Source: an uncultured Opitutales bacterium (GTDB taxonomy: Bacteria; Verrucomicrobiota; Verrucomicrobiia; Opitutales; Intestinicryptomonadaceae). Taken from it: a stretch of 24,181 nucleotides of DNA. The position numbers and the translations under genes are program-made. Of this stretch, positions 7,419 to 15,062 are shown piece after piece; the stretch's first letter is position 1; each line of letters opens with the position of its first letter. The stretch covers positions 1 through 24,181 of the forward strand of contig URJJ01000036.1 in the NCBI GenBank assembly GCA_900548185.1, in the 5' to 3' direction. The notes beneath the pieces were generated by a model. That model made no database searches. It saw only the letters and a program-made list of their open reading frames with translations, and was not told where the DNA came from.

Positions 7419-8213
7419 CTAAAGGCCGAAAAATTCGGCGGCGTTGCGGGTCGTGGCCGAGGCGATTTCGCCGGGGGGTACCCCGAAAATTTCGGCGGCC
7501 CTGGATGCCGTGTGGGGCAGGCGCGACGGCTCGTTGGGCTTACCCCTGAAGGGGACCGGGGAGAGGTAGGGGCAGTCGGTCTCAAGCATGAGGCGCCCGA
7601 GCCCCTGGGCGAGCATTGCCTCCCTCATTTCGCCGGCGTTCTTGTAGGTTATGATGCCCGTAAACGAGGCGCGCCCGCCGAGGGCGTTTATCTCGCGCAT
7701 TTCGCCGGGCGTGCCGCTGAAGCAGTGGAATACGACCCTTTTCCAGTCGAAGCCGGACTCCGTTATGATTTCTGCCGCCTCCATTACGGCGTCCCTGGCG
7801 TGGATGCACACGGGAAGCCCTGCGGATTTTGCCATTTCGAGCTGCATTTTGAATATGCGCCGCTGGGCGTCCCTGGCCCTTTCGATTTCAGCCGGAGTCC
7901 CCTCCATCATATGGAAATCCAGGCCGATTTCCCCGATTGCAACCGGCGGGTTTTGCGACTTGAGAAATTTCCCCGCCCCCTCCAGGGCGGCTTCAGTGTC
8001 CGGGCCTATTTCCGTGGGGTGGACCCCGAGCTGCCAGAACACAACCCCCCGGTTTTGCGAGGACGCCTCGAAGTACGCCTCCCAGTCACGCGGGCTCGCC
8101 GAGCACGATATTATGCGGGACACCCCCGCCTCCCTCGCGCGCGCCAGAGCGGCGTCCAGCGTCCCGTTTTCAATAAACGCGTCAAGATGCGCGTGCGTGT
8201 CCACAAATTCCAT
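7419..8213 (-). CDS. tatD: TatD-family metal-dependent hydrolase / DNase
   Basis: A 264-residue TIM-barrel hydrolase. The metal ligands are all visible: THAHLD with H7 and H9, GEIGLDFH with E95, HARD with H138, HCFSGT with H163 and ETDCPYLSP with D213. Family members (TatD, YcfH, YjjV) are 3'-5' nucleases or related phosphoesterases. Despite the name, no Tat-translocase gene is nearby. It is first in the minus-strand group with prmA and the U32 gene and is divergent from the peroxiredoxin gene, sharing an 84-bp upstream region. Whether it is the TatD or YcfH subfamily cannot be decided by eye. Confidence 0.92.
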   Translation of the reverse strand: MEFVDTHAHLDAFIENGTLDAALARAREAGVSRIISCSASPRDWEAYFEASSQNRGVVFWQLGVHPTEIGPDTEAALEGAGKFLKSQNPPVAIGEIGLDFHMMEGTPAEIERARDAQRRIFKMQLEMAKSAGLPVCIHARDAVMEAAEIITESGFDWKRVVFHCFSGTPGEMREINALGGRASFTGIITYKNAGEMREAMLAQGLGRLMLETDCPYLSPVPFRGKPNEPSRLPHTASRAAEIFGVPPGEIASATTRNAAEFFGL

Positions 8214-8297
8214 GCCGAAACCTTTTAAAAGCAGTCTGAAAATTCCGTTTATAACATCTGTGCGTCAATCGCTTTCAACAATAAAAAAAGGAAAAAT

Positions 8298-8951
8298 ATG
8301 TCAGTATTGGTAGGAAAAAAGGCCCCGGACTTCAAGGCAAACGCGGTGGTGGACGGCAAAATCGTCCCCGATTTTACGCTCTCGCAGTTCCGGGGGAAAA
8401 AGTATGTGATTTTGTTCTTCTACCCGAAGGACTTTACGTTCGTGTGCCCGACGGAGCTCATAGCGTTCCAGAATTCGCTCGCCGAATTTGAAAGGCGCGG
8501 CGTGCAGGTGATAGGATGCTCCACCGACAGCGAGTTCTCGCACCACGCGTGGGTGCAGACCCCGCGCGAAAGGGGCGGCATCTGCGGCGTGACTTACCCG
8601 ATTGTCTCGGACATAAACAAAACCATATCCTGCGACTACGACGTCCTTGCCGGGGAGCATGAAATCGACGACGTCGGAAACACCGTCGTCATTGGCGAGC
8701 TTGTCGCCTACCGCGGGCTGTTTCTCATCGACAAAAACGGCGTCGTGCAGCACGAGCTGGTAAACAATTTCCCGCTCGGCCGCTCCATCCCGGAGGCGCT
8801 GCGCATGGTGGACGCCCTCCAGCACTTTGAGCAGTTCGGCGAGGTCTGCCCGATGAATTGGAAGAAGGGCGAAAAGGCCATGAAGCCGACGGAGCAGGGC
8901 GTCTCCGAATACCTCGGAAAGCTCCCGGAACCGGGGCTTCCTGAAAAATAG
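8298..8951 (+). CDS. Typical 2-Cys peroxiredoxin (AhpC/Tsa family)
   Basis: A 217-residue cytosolic peroxidase that reduces hydrogen peroxide and alkyl hydroperoxides. The peroxidatic cysteine is C50 in FYPKDFTFVCPTE and the resolving cysteine C184 in GEVCPMNWKKG; the family features NNFPLGRSIPEALRMVDALQ are intact. Between DYDVL (113-117) and AYRGLF (137-142) there are 19 residues, where most family members have about six, so a surface insertion of about 13 residues is present. An AAGGA ribosome site lies five bases before the ATG. TATAAC at 8250-8255 may be a -10 element without a clear -35. A terminator follows, then thioredoxin reductase, its likely electron source through thioredoxin. 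Confidence 0.95.
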   Translation: MSVLVGKKAPDFKANAVVDGKIVPDFTLSQFRGKKYVILFFYPKDFTFVCPTELIAFQNSLAEFERRGVQVIGCSTDSEFSHHAWVQTPRERGGICGVTYPIVSDINKTISCDYDVLAGEHEIDDVGNTVVIGELVAYRGLFLIDKNGVVQHELVNNFPLGRSIPEALRMVDALQHFEQFGEVCPMNWKKGEKAMKPTEQGVSEYLGKLPEPGLPEK

Positions 8952-8961
8952 CGGATTTTGC

Positions 8962-8998
8962 GCGCGGCGGAGGGCAGCGCTTTCGCCGCGCTTTTTTT
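8962..8998 (+). terminator. Intrinsic terminator after peroxiredoxin
   Basis: GCGCGGCG (8962-8969) and CGCCGCGC (8984-8991) form a perfect 8-bp stem followed by seven Ts (8992-8998). The 14-nt centre contains a small AGCGCT palindrome. Confidence 0.85.
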
Positions 8999-9084
8999 GG
9001 CGCCCGGCGGGGTTTGGGCAATCAATTCTTGCAAGGCGGAACGCCATGTGCTTTTCTTGGCGGAACCTTTAAATTTTGTTTCTT

Positions 9085-10002
9085 ATGGAAAATATCATAA
9101 TAATAGGCGGGGGCTGCGCCGGAATGTCGGCTGCAATATACGCTGCGCGCGCGGGCATGAACCCGCTTGTAATAGAGGGGCCCCAGCCGGGAGGCCAGAT
9201 TACCACAACAAGCGAAGTCGAAAATTTCCCGGGGTTTCCCGACGGCATCGACGGGTTTTCGCTGGTGTGGAACATGCGCATGCAGGCCGAAAAGTTTAAG
9301 ACGGCAATCCTCAACGCCGCCGTCGAAAAGGTGGATTTTTCCGGGGACGTGAAGAAGGTCTGGTGCTCCGACGGGCGCGTGTACGAATCGCCCAAGGTCA
9401 TTGTGGCGACGGGGGCTGCCCCGAGGCTCACGGGGGCGAAGAACGAGAAAGAGCTATACGGCGGCAAGGGCGTGTCCACATGCGCCACATGCGACGGGGC
9501 GTTTTTCAAGGACAGGGACGTAGTGGTGATAGGCGGCGGCGACTCCGCCTGCGAGGAGGCGGTGTTTCTCACGCGCTTCTGCAAGTCTGTGCGCCTGATA
9601 CACCGCCGCGACACCCTCCGCGCCTCCAAAATCATGGCGGACCGCGCGCTTTCAAACGAAAAGATAACGCCGGTCTGGGACAGCGTCGTCTCCGAAATCC
9701 TGCCAGGCGAGGACGGCAAATGCCGAGGGGTCGTTGTGGAGAACCTGAAGGACGGCTCGAAGAGCGAGCTGGAGTGCGCTGCCGTTTTTGTAGCGATAGG
9801 CCATGTTCCGAATACGGACGTATTCAAGGGCCATCTGCGGCTCGATTCGGAGGGGTATGTCGTAGCCGAAGAGGGGAGCCTGGTCAGGACCGGTGTGAGC
9901 GGAGTTTATGTGGCGGGCGACTGTTCCGACAAGAATTTCAGGCAGGCAATCACAGCCTCCGCAATGGGCGCCATGGCGGCCATCTGCGCCATTCAGGACT
10001 GA
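9085..10002 (+). CDS. trxB: Thioredoxin-disulfide reductase
   Basis: A 305-residue FAD/NADPH flavoenzyme that reduces thioredoxin. Seen in order: FAD-binding GGGCAG (8-13), GGQITTTSEVENFPGFPDG (36-54), redox motif CATC (C133, C136), NADPH-binding GGGDSACEEA (150-159), HRRD, and the C-terminal FAD motif VYVAGDCSDK followed by FRQAITASAMG. I chose the ATG at 9085 because MENIIIIGGG puts the first strand in its usual place; an upstream TTG at 9076 would add three residues. It lies between two strong terminators, so it is probably transcribed on its own from within the 86 bp after the peroxiredoxin terminator. No clear promoter is visible there. Confidence 0.96.
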   Translation: MENIIIIGGGCAGMSAAIYAARAGMNPLVIEGPQPGGQITTTSEVENFPGFPDGIDGFSLVWNMRMQAEKFKTAILNAAVEKVDFSGDVKKVWCSDGRVYESPKVIVATGAAPRLTGAKNEKELYGGKGVSTCATCDGAFFKDRDVVVIGGGDSACEEAVFLTRFCKSVRLIHRRDTLRASKIMADRALSNEKITPVWDSVVSEILPGEDGKCRGVVVENLKDGSKSELECAAVFVAIGHVPNTDVFKGHLRLDSEGYVVAEEGSLVRTGVSGVYVAGDCSDKNFRQAITASAMGAMAAICAIQD

Positions 10003-10023
10003 GGTTCTCCGCCCTTTGCGCCG

Positions 10024-10054
10024 CGCGCCGGATTTGTTTCCGGCGCGTTTTTTT
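10024..10054 (+). terminator. Intrinsic terminator after trxB
   Basis: CGCGCCGGA (10024-10032) pairs perfectly with TCCGGCGCG (10039-10047), with a 6-nt loop, followed by seven Ts. Confidence 0.9.
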
Positions 10055-10394
10055 ATGGCGTTTTTTAACCCCCCGCAGCGCGCGGAAAAAACGGGCTTTT
10101 CAAATCCGCGTTGAACGCCTTTGCTTGCGTTTTTCCGGGGGGCTTAATGCGGAGCATTTCCCGGAGGGCGCTCCCCGGCGTATTCTGCCTTTGTGCTTCG
10201 CGCACCCGGCCCGCAGCGGGGGAGGGCGGTTTTTTCTGCCACGTACGCCCGGCTAAAACATGCGGGCGTTTGCCGCGCGGGCGCAACCGGATTTTTTGCG
10301 CCTCCATCTTGCATCTTATGCGGAAGCGCGAGCCTGGCGGGCTTGGCATTTCAGCATAAGAAACGCGGCTTGGGGGAGAATGGGGAAATGCGCA
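10055..10394. other. Intergenic region between convergent genes
   Basis: About 340 bp between the trxB terminator and the stop of the acetyltransferase gene. I see no gene. A GCGCAA/TTGCGC dyad (about 10279-10300) is the only clear structure, and it has no T-run. Confidence 0.4.
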
Positions 10395-10964
10395 TCACTT
10401 AATGCCGGGGGCTTTTTCCGCCGTGCGGAGTTGGGCCGGATTTTCTACGCGGAACACCGTATGGGGCATTTCGATTCCCCTGTAATGCTTGACCAGGGCC
10501 GCGCATGCGGACATGCCGAGCCTTTTTGCGACGCGTATCGACGGGGCGTTTGTGTCGCGTATTATGGAGTAGACGGCGGGAACTCCGAGGCGGGAAAAGG
10601 CGTATTCCCTGCACGCCAGGCCCGCCTCGGTCGCGTACCCCATGCCCCAGTGGGAGCGGTTTAGCAGGTAGCCGATTTCGTGGACGCGCCCGAGCGGCCC
10701 GGCGTCCTGCATCGTTATGCCAATCTGGCCCGCGAACTCTCCCGTTTCCTTGAGCACAGCCGCCCACGCGCCGAAGCCGTATTCGCGGTACCTTGAAAGC
10801 TGGCGGGCCAGCCACTCCCGGGCCTCGCCTTCGCCAAGGGCTCCGCCGTATGCGTACATGGTGTCGTCGTCGCGTATTATGCCGCACAGGCTTTCAAAGT
10901 CGCCTTCGCAGAGCCTGCGCAGGACTAGTCGCCGGGTTTCTATTTCGATTGCTCGCCCATCCAT
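10395..10964 (-). CDS. GNAT-family N-acetyltransferase (RimJ/RimL-like)
   Basis: A 189-residue acetyl-CoA-dependent acetyltransferase. It opens with IETRRLVLRRLCEGDFESL, typical of the RimJ/RimL branch that acetylates protein N-termini or small amines. The acetyl-CoA loop region is seen as IGYLLNRSHWGMGYATEA, followed by a motif like SIIRDTNAPSIRVAKRLGM, where the NxxSxxVxxKxG pattern is diagnostic. The ATG at 10964 is preferred to the TTG at 10988 because it has AAGG/AGG 5-13 bases upstream and gives the normal N-terminus. The start lies 10 nt after the EamA gene stop, so they are co-transcribed. The substrate is unknown. Confidence 0.88.
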   Translation of the reverse strand: MDGRAIEIETRRLVLRRLCEGDFESLCGIIRDDDTMYAYGGALGEGEAREWLARQLSRYREYGFGAWAAVLKETGEFAGQIGITMQDAGPLGRVHEIGYLLNRSHWGMGYATEAGLACREYAFSRLGVPAVYSIIRDTNAPSIRVAKRLGMSACAALVKHYRGIEMPHTVFRVENPAQLRTAEKAPGIK

Positions 10965-10974
10965 TTTGCCTGCC

Positions 10975-11850
10975 TTACCACAGCGCAATCACGACCGCCG
11001 CCGTCATCATCGAGGCTCCCGCCAGCCTTATCGACATGAGCTTGGGGCCCGCCTCCCGCTCGTTGTTGCCCAGCATCCGCCCTGCAAACCAGACGACGGC
11101 GATGCTCCAAAGCCCGCGCGTGGCATATATTATGTTTGCGAGGGCCGCCATTTTGAATATGCCCATCGCGGCCACAAGCGTGAACGCCTGGGCGCACATT
11201 ATGACGGCCCCGGCTGCGGTCCATTTGCGCGCCCCGCGGGGTATGGCAGAAAGGGGCGCCCTGAAAAACGGCACAAGCGCAAGGGATATGAGGAAGGTGG
11301 TCCAGTAAACCCCCGCCATGAACCACAGCGTCCCGACTTCCCCCATGCGCATCTGTATCACGCAGTCCGATATTGCAAATGATGCGTTTGCGGCCATCGC
11401 AAACACTATTGTAAGCAGGGTCTTTCTCGAAAATTCAGACGACGAAAACCCCATGAGAAACACCCCTGCGGCGGTTATCGCCGAAGCCAGCACGATGTTT
11501 GGCTCCAGCGGCCTGCCTGTCAGAAGCGTTATGAAAAACGCGACAAACACGACCTTTACGCCGAGGAGCGGAACCTGCATCGTAACTTCCCCGAGCCTTA
11601 TCGACAAAAGAAGGGAAAGCTGCGCCAGAAAATACAGCGCCCCGCACAGCGCAGGGTACGCGAAAAGCCGCACGGGCGGCATGGGCGGGGCAAATGGCAG
11701 GGCCGCCAGAAGCATCGCCGCCGCAGCAGCGTTTGTTATGAAGAACATGCGCATCACCCCCGCGCCGCCGTCTATGGCGCGCTTTGTGCATATCGCGGCG
11801 AACGTGTAAAGCACCGCGGCAATTAGCGGCAGCAGGCACGGGAGGGTCAT
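10975..11850 (-). CDS. EamA-like (DMT superfamily) membrane transporter
   Basis: A 291-residue inner-membrane protein with about nine or ten hydrophobic helices in two similar halves, as in drug/metabolite transporters. Seen: an N-terminal helix LPLIAAVLYTFAAICTKRAI, a charged gap near GEVTMQVPL, and a second half with FAMAANASFAISDCVI and NIIYATRGLWSIAVVWFAG. The last matches the second EamA repeat. I start it at the ATG at 11850, whose ATGA overlaps the stop of the amidase gene by four bases. An upstream in-frame extension to 11979 is made only of amidase shadow sequence. The transported substrate cannot be read from sequence. Confidence 0.85.
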   Translation of the reverse strand: MTLPCLLPLIAAVLYTFAAICTKRAIDGGAGVMRMFFITNAAAAAMLLAALPFAPPMPPVRLFAYPALCGALYFLAQLSLLLSIRLGEVTMQVPLLGVKVVFVAFFITLLTGRPLEPNIVLASAITAAGVFLMGFSSSEFSRKTLLTIVFAMAANASFAISDCVIQMRMGEVGTLWFMAGVYWTTFLISLALVPFFRAPLSAIPRGARKWTAAGAVIMCAQAFTLVAAMGIFKMAALANIIYATRGLWSIAVVWFAGRMLGNNEREAGPKLMSIRLAGASMMTAAVVIALW

Positions 11851-12833
11851 TTCTTTTTGAAGCGCGAGATTGTCGATGCGTAGCGGGCTATGCCGTCGGC
11901 GGCGGCCTTGGCTATTTTTGCCCTGTAAGCGTCGCTGCCGAGGTTGCGGGCTTCGGCCGAGTTTGAGATGAACCCGCATTCGATGAGCGCGGCCGGCATT
12001 TTGGCGTCCCGCAGGACGGCGAAACGCGCGCGCTTGACGCCCCTGTCCTCCGCCTTTGTTGCGGCGGCTATTTCCCGCTGGAGATAGTAGGCAAGCAGGG
12101 TGTTCCAGTCGTCCATGGAGTTTCCGGCGAGGAGGCGCTTGTCGGCGGCGGTGACCCCGGAGGCGTTGGTGGAGGTCTGCCAGCGCGGGGTGAGGGCGTA
12201 TGTTTCAACCCCCGACGCGCTTGGGCCTGCGGCGTTTATGTGGACGCTCACGAACATGTCGGCGCCGAGGCGGTTTGCCTTCAGGGGCCTGTCGGGAAGC
12301 TCTATGAAGACGTCCCTGTCGCGCGTGAGCGTCACGCGGTAGCCGCGGGCGCGAAGGATTTTTGCGAGCTTGCGGCTTATGTCGAGCGTCAGGTTTTTTT
12401 CGTAGAGCCCGAGCGGGGTGTTCATCGCCCCCTTGTCCTTCCCGCCGTGGCCGGCGTCTATGACTATGTGGGAGAGGGGGGGCGGAGGCTTGAGGCGGTG
12501 GGGCTGGAGTATGGGAACGAGCGTGTTTTCAACGTCCGCGAGCGCAATGTAGAGCATGCCGCCGCTCTCCGCCACAGGGAATCCCAGCCAGATTTTAAGC
12601 CCGTTTAGCGACATGTCCCGCTTGTGGACGGAGAAATCCATGCTCACCCCGGAGCCGTAAACCCTCTGGGCCTTGCGCGGCGAGAGCGTCTTGTATTTCA
12701 TGCCGAAGCGCTTTGCCACGTATGCGGCCGACACGTATTCGACGCCCTTTATTTTCATTGCGGAGCTATCTTTGCCCGAGCCGAAAAGAAACGCAAAAAG
12801 CGCCGCGCTTTTTAAAAAACTCCGGCGCGACAT
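11847..12833 (-). CDS. Tat-exported N-acetylmuramoyl-L-alanine amidase (Amidase_3)
   Basis: A 328-residue periplasmic zinc hydrolase that cuts the bond between muramic acid and the stem peptide, as AmiA/AmiC do in cell separation. The N-terminus MSRRSFLKSAALFAFLFGSG is a close match to the twin-arginine signal (S-R-R-x-F-L-K). Residues about 26-110 resemble the copper-amine-oxidase-N-like domain of some bacterial wall enzymes. The catalytic domain begins at HIVIDAGHGG: zinc ligands H129, E145 (LYEKN) and H198 (SVHIN), and catalytic E285 (ALIECGF). An ATG further upstream would add 52 residues, but they are coded by the infC terminator region, so the ATG at 12833 is right. EamA and GNAT genes follow in the same operon. 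No EnvC/NlpD activator is in the window. Confidence 0.9.
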   Translation of the reverse strand: MSRRSFLKSAALFAFLFGSGKDSSAMKIKGVEYVSAAYVAKRFGMKYKTLSPRKAQRVYGSGVSMDFSVHKRDMSLNGLKIWLGFPVAESGGMLYIALADVENTLVPILQPHRLKPPPPLSHIVIDAGHGGKDKGAMNTPLGLYEKNLTLDISRKLAKILRARGYRVTLTRDRDVFIELPDRPLKANRLGADMFVSVHINAAGPSASGVETYALTPRWQTSTNASGVTAADKRLLAGNSMDDWNTLLAYYLQREIAAATKAEDRGVKRARFAVLRDAKMPAALIECGFISNSAEARNLGSDAYRAKIAKAAADGIARYASTISRFKKK

Positions 12834-12916
12834 CGGCGCGTCCGGGAAAAACGGGGAGTTCCCTCCGGGGCTTGCGTCCGCCCCGCGCCCCGCGCCGCCG
12901 CCTTGCGTCCGGCCAG

Positions 12917-12949
12917 AAAAAAACGGCCGTCCGAAAAAGTCGGCGGCCG
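12917..12949 (-). terminator. Intrinsic terminator after infC
   Basis: On the minus strand CGGCCG+CCGA (12949-12944, and 12943-12940 read as TCGG complement) pairs with TCGG-A-CGGCCG, ten pairs with one bulge, followed by seven Ts (12923-12917). It ends about 84 bp before the amidase start, so the amidase operon likely has its own promoter. Confidence 0.75.
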
Positions 12950-13011
12950 CCGGGATGAGGCGGCCGGCCCCTCTGAAAAAATCCCCCATCGCGAAATTCC
13001 AGAGGCCCCCG

Positions 13012-13650
13012 CTATTCGGCGGCGTCGTCCCCGGAGTCGTCCTCCTCGGGGATGTCGTCGTCCACGCCGGAGTACCTCAGCTTGCGCTGGTTCAGCGGGG
13101 CGGGAGACATGGTTGTCGATATGTTCCTGCCCATGAGCTTGGGCTCGGAATCTGCGTGGCCCATGTGTGCGAGGTCGGCTATGGCGCGCTTTACTATTTC
13201 AAAGGCGTTGTTTTTGAACTCCATTTCGCGGCCGCGCAGCATCATGGTTATTTTCAGCTTGTTGCCTGCAAACAGGAAGCGCTCCGCGTTGCGCATCTTC
13301 GTCTCGTAGTCGTGGCGGTCGATGTTCGGGCGCAGCTTGACTTCCTTTATCTTGGCGCTGGAAGTCTTGTTGGACTTCTGCTTTTTGGCCTCTTCGTACT
13401 GGTACTTGCCGTAGTCGAGAATCCTGCATACGGGCGGCTCCGTGTTGGGGGACACTTCCAGAAGGTCCAGCTTGAGCTTTCTTGCGATTGCAAGCGCCTC
13501 GGAGGATGACATCACTCCTATCTGGGCGCCGTCGGGCCCTATGACGCGGACTTTGGGAACCCTTATTCTCTCGTTCCTGCGCGGGCCGTAATTTTTGAAG
13601 TATCTGTTCTTTTGCGGGTTTGATCTGCCGCCTGGGTATTGATTTGCCAT
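13012..13650 (-). CDS. infC: Translation initiation factor IF-3
   Basis: A 212-residue protein binding the 30S subunit and checking the start codon. The N-domain strand VRVIGPDGAQIGVMS, the motif LDLLEVSPNTEPPVCRILDYGKYQYE, and the C-domain KEVKLRPNIDRHDYETKMRNAERFL and KITMMLRGREMEF are all standard. It is longer than usual (E. coli 180): about 25 residues of basic, Gly/Asn/Arg-rich leader come before the N-domain, and a 30-residue acidic tail (DDDIPEEDDSGDDAAE) follows. The start is an ordinary ATG, whereas many infC genes use a rare AUU-type codon that allows autoregulation. No rpmI or rplT follows, unlike the usual infC-rpmI-rplT operon. It is last in a lepA-lepB-infC group, with a terminator downstream. 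Confidence 0.95.
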   Translation of the reverse strand: MANQYPGGRSNPQKNRYFKNYGPRRNERIRVPKVRVIGPDGAQIGVMSSSEALAIARKLKLDLLEVSPNTEPPVCRILDYGKYQYEEAKKQKSNKTSSAKIKEVKLRPNIDRHDYETKMRNAERFLFAGNKLKITMMLRGREMEFKNNAFEIVKRAIADLAHMGHADSEPKLMGRNISTTMSPAPLNQRKLRYSGVDDDIPEEDDSGDDAAE

Positions 13651-13777
13651 TAATATAATTTAAACTTTCAACCTTTAAATATACTTCTTCGGAAACTTCA
13701 ACGTTTTTTTAGCGCCTTTGAGGCGAAAGGGGCGCGGCATGGCCTCCGATTTTCCGGGCCGGCCGCCGCCGCACGGG
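13651..13777 (-). promoter_or_regulatory. AT-rich leader region before infC
   Basis: The 127 bp between lepB and infC hold a small CGCCT/AGGCG hairpin (13713-13725) and an AT-rich stretch directly before the ATG. Candidate -10 elements (TATATT at about 13681-13676; TTATATTA next to the ATG) lack well-spaced -35 boxes. An infC promoter or leader is likely but unproven. No Shine-Dalgarno site is visible. Confidence 0.3.
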
Positions 13778-15052
13778 CTATTTTGCGGCCCCCCACCTTT
13801 CCGTGAACGGATAGAATATCACAAGCGCCCTTCCGACCACGGCCTTTTCGGGAACCCCTCCCCAGTAGCGGCTGTCGAGGCTGTTTGCGGAGTTGTCGCC
13901 CATGGCGTAGTAGCTGCCTTCGGGGACGGTTGCCGTCCTGCCGTTTTTGAGCGCGCCCTCGGCCTTGTATCCGGAGTATTCCCCGGCGCGCTCGGCGTTG
14001 GCTTCAAAAGCGGGGGAGCCCTCTATCGGGGCGCCGTTTCTGATGAGCGTAGAGCCCTCGACCCTGAGCGTGTCGGAGCCCTCGCCCACGAGGCGCTTTA
14101 TGTAGTATTTGTCGTCCGGAACGCCGCCGTTTAGGGCGGTAAGGCCGTCGCACATCCCCGTCCTGAACACGATGGGCTCGCCGATTTTCGGCCTTCTGAA
14201 ATTGTAGGTGAAGCGGTCCACGAAGAGCATGTCCCCGCCCAGTATGTCGAAATTCAGTATCCGCGCGCCCTTTTCAAAATTGCCGAGGCTCAAGAAGTAG
14301 CCGTCCCCGCGCTCGACGATTTTCCCGCGCCTGGAGATTTGGCCCATGTATTCGGCGTCCGTATCGGCTTTTTCCCCGAGGGGATAGGCCGTGCGCATCA
14401 CAGAATCCAGGGAAAAGTCCGCCGGGAGCGCCAGCTCGAATTCGCGCCCGTTTACGCTGAAAGTGTACGCCTTCTCCTGCGAGGGGAGCACGAACAGCCA
14501 TTTGGAGGGCCGCACCTGCGCGTCGAAAATCTCCCCTTTCCCGCGGCTGTTCAGCTTCACCAGGACCTCGCCGCCCTCCGGGGCCAGAAGCTCGTAGTTC
14601 GACGCCTTCTTCGTGACCAGCCTCGCGAGCTTTTTACCGAACGACGGGGCCTCCTCGCCCTGGGCATAGACGCGCGGCGTCATGCCGTAAAAGCTCGGGT
14701 ACATCGAGTTTGTGGGTATCTGGAAGGGCTGGAAAAAGAAGCTGCGGACGCTCAGGGCCAGTATCCCCGCGACGACAACGACGTCCACGTTGTCTGAAAT
14801 GGACGAGAGCGGGTAAACCTTTCCGCCGACCTTCCTCATGAGCGCCTCGAGCCGCCCGGCGGTCTCCGCGTACTCCGGGTCTCCGGACTTGCCGTCGTCA
14901 AAAAGCGACTCGGTCTTTTCTATAAGCTCCTTCAGGCGCGCGGCGTCCGCGGGGTCCATCACGTCCCTGCGGTAGTTGTACACGTTGCAGGCCGCCGCCA
15001 AAAGCTCCTTTGCCGATTTCCTGCCGCCCTTTGAAAAAAACGGAATGTTCAT
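13778..15052 (-). CDS. lepB: Signal peptidase I (large type)
   Basis: A 424-residue membrane serine protease that cleaves signal peptides of exported proteins. A cytosolic region (1-85) precedes one transmembrane helix (VDVVVVAGILALSVRSFFF, 89-107) and then the nucleophile S116 in QIPTNSMYPSF. The general base is K319 in DDKYYIKRLVG, and the box E signature GDNSANSLDSRYWG lies near residue 390. About 150 residues are inserted between Ser and Lys, unlike compact Lep proteins; similar long forms occur in Bacteroidetes and Verrucomicrobia. It starts 10 nt after the lepA stop with a GGGGG run upstream of the ATG. lepA-lepB is a classic pair, known from E. coli and other bacteria. Confidence 0.94.
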   Translation of the reverse strand: MNIPFFSKGGRKSAKELLAAACNVYNYRRDVMDPADAARLKELIEKTESLFDDGKSGDPEYAETAGRLEALMRKVGGKVYPLSSISDNVDVVVVAGILALSVRSFFFQPFQIPTNSMYPSFYGMTPRVYAQGEEAPSFGKKLARLVTKKASNYELLAPEGGEVLVKLNSRGKGEIFDAQVRPSKWLFVLPSQEKAYTFSVNGREFELALPADFSLDSVMRTAYPLGEKADTDAEYMGQISRRGKIVERGDGYFLSLGNFEKGARILNFDILGGDMLFVDRFTYNFRRPKIGEPIVFRTGMCDGLTALNGGVPDDKYYIKRLVGEGSDTLRVEGSTLIRNGAPIEGSPAFEANAERAGEYSGYKAEGALKNGRTATVPEGSYYAMGDNSANSLDSRYWGGVPEKAVVGRALVIFYPFTERWGAAK

Positions 15053-15062
15053 TTTGCCCCCG

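Noticed and set aside
7419..8213. Role of the TatD protein in twin-arginine export because a Tat-dependent amidase is encoded nearby
   Set aside because: TatD proteins are nucleases and are not part of the translocase; the two genes are in different operons and no tatABC gene is visible.
9363..10256. 297-codon frame overlapping trxB and its terminator
   Set aside because: Arg/Gly-rich frame-shifted shadow of trxB that runs through a strong terminator.
11851..11979. N-terminal extension of the EamA protein
   Set aside because: The extra 43 residues are hydrophilic, Arg-rich shadow sequence of the amidase; the ATGA overlap at 11847-11850 gives a better start.
12834..12989. 52-residue N-terminal extension of the amidase
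   Set aside because: It is coded by the infC terminator and GC-rich spacer; the inner ATG begins a Tat signal peptide.
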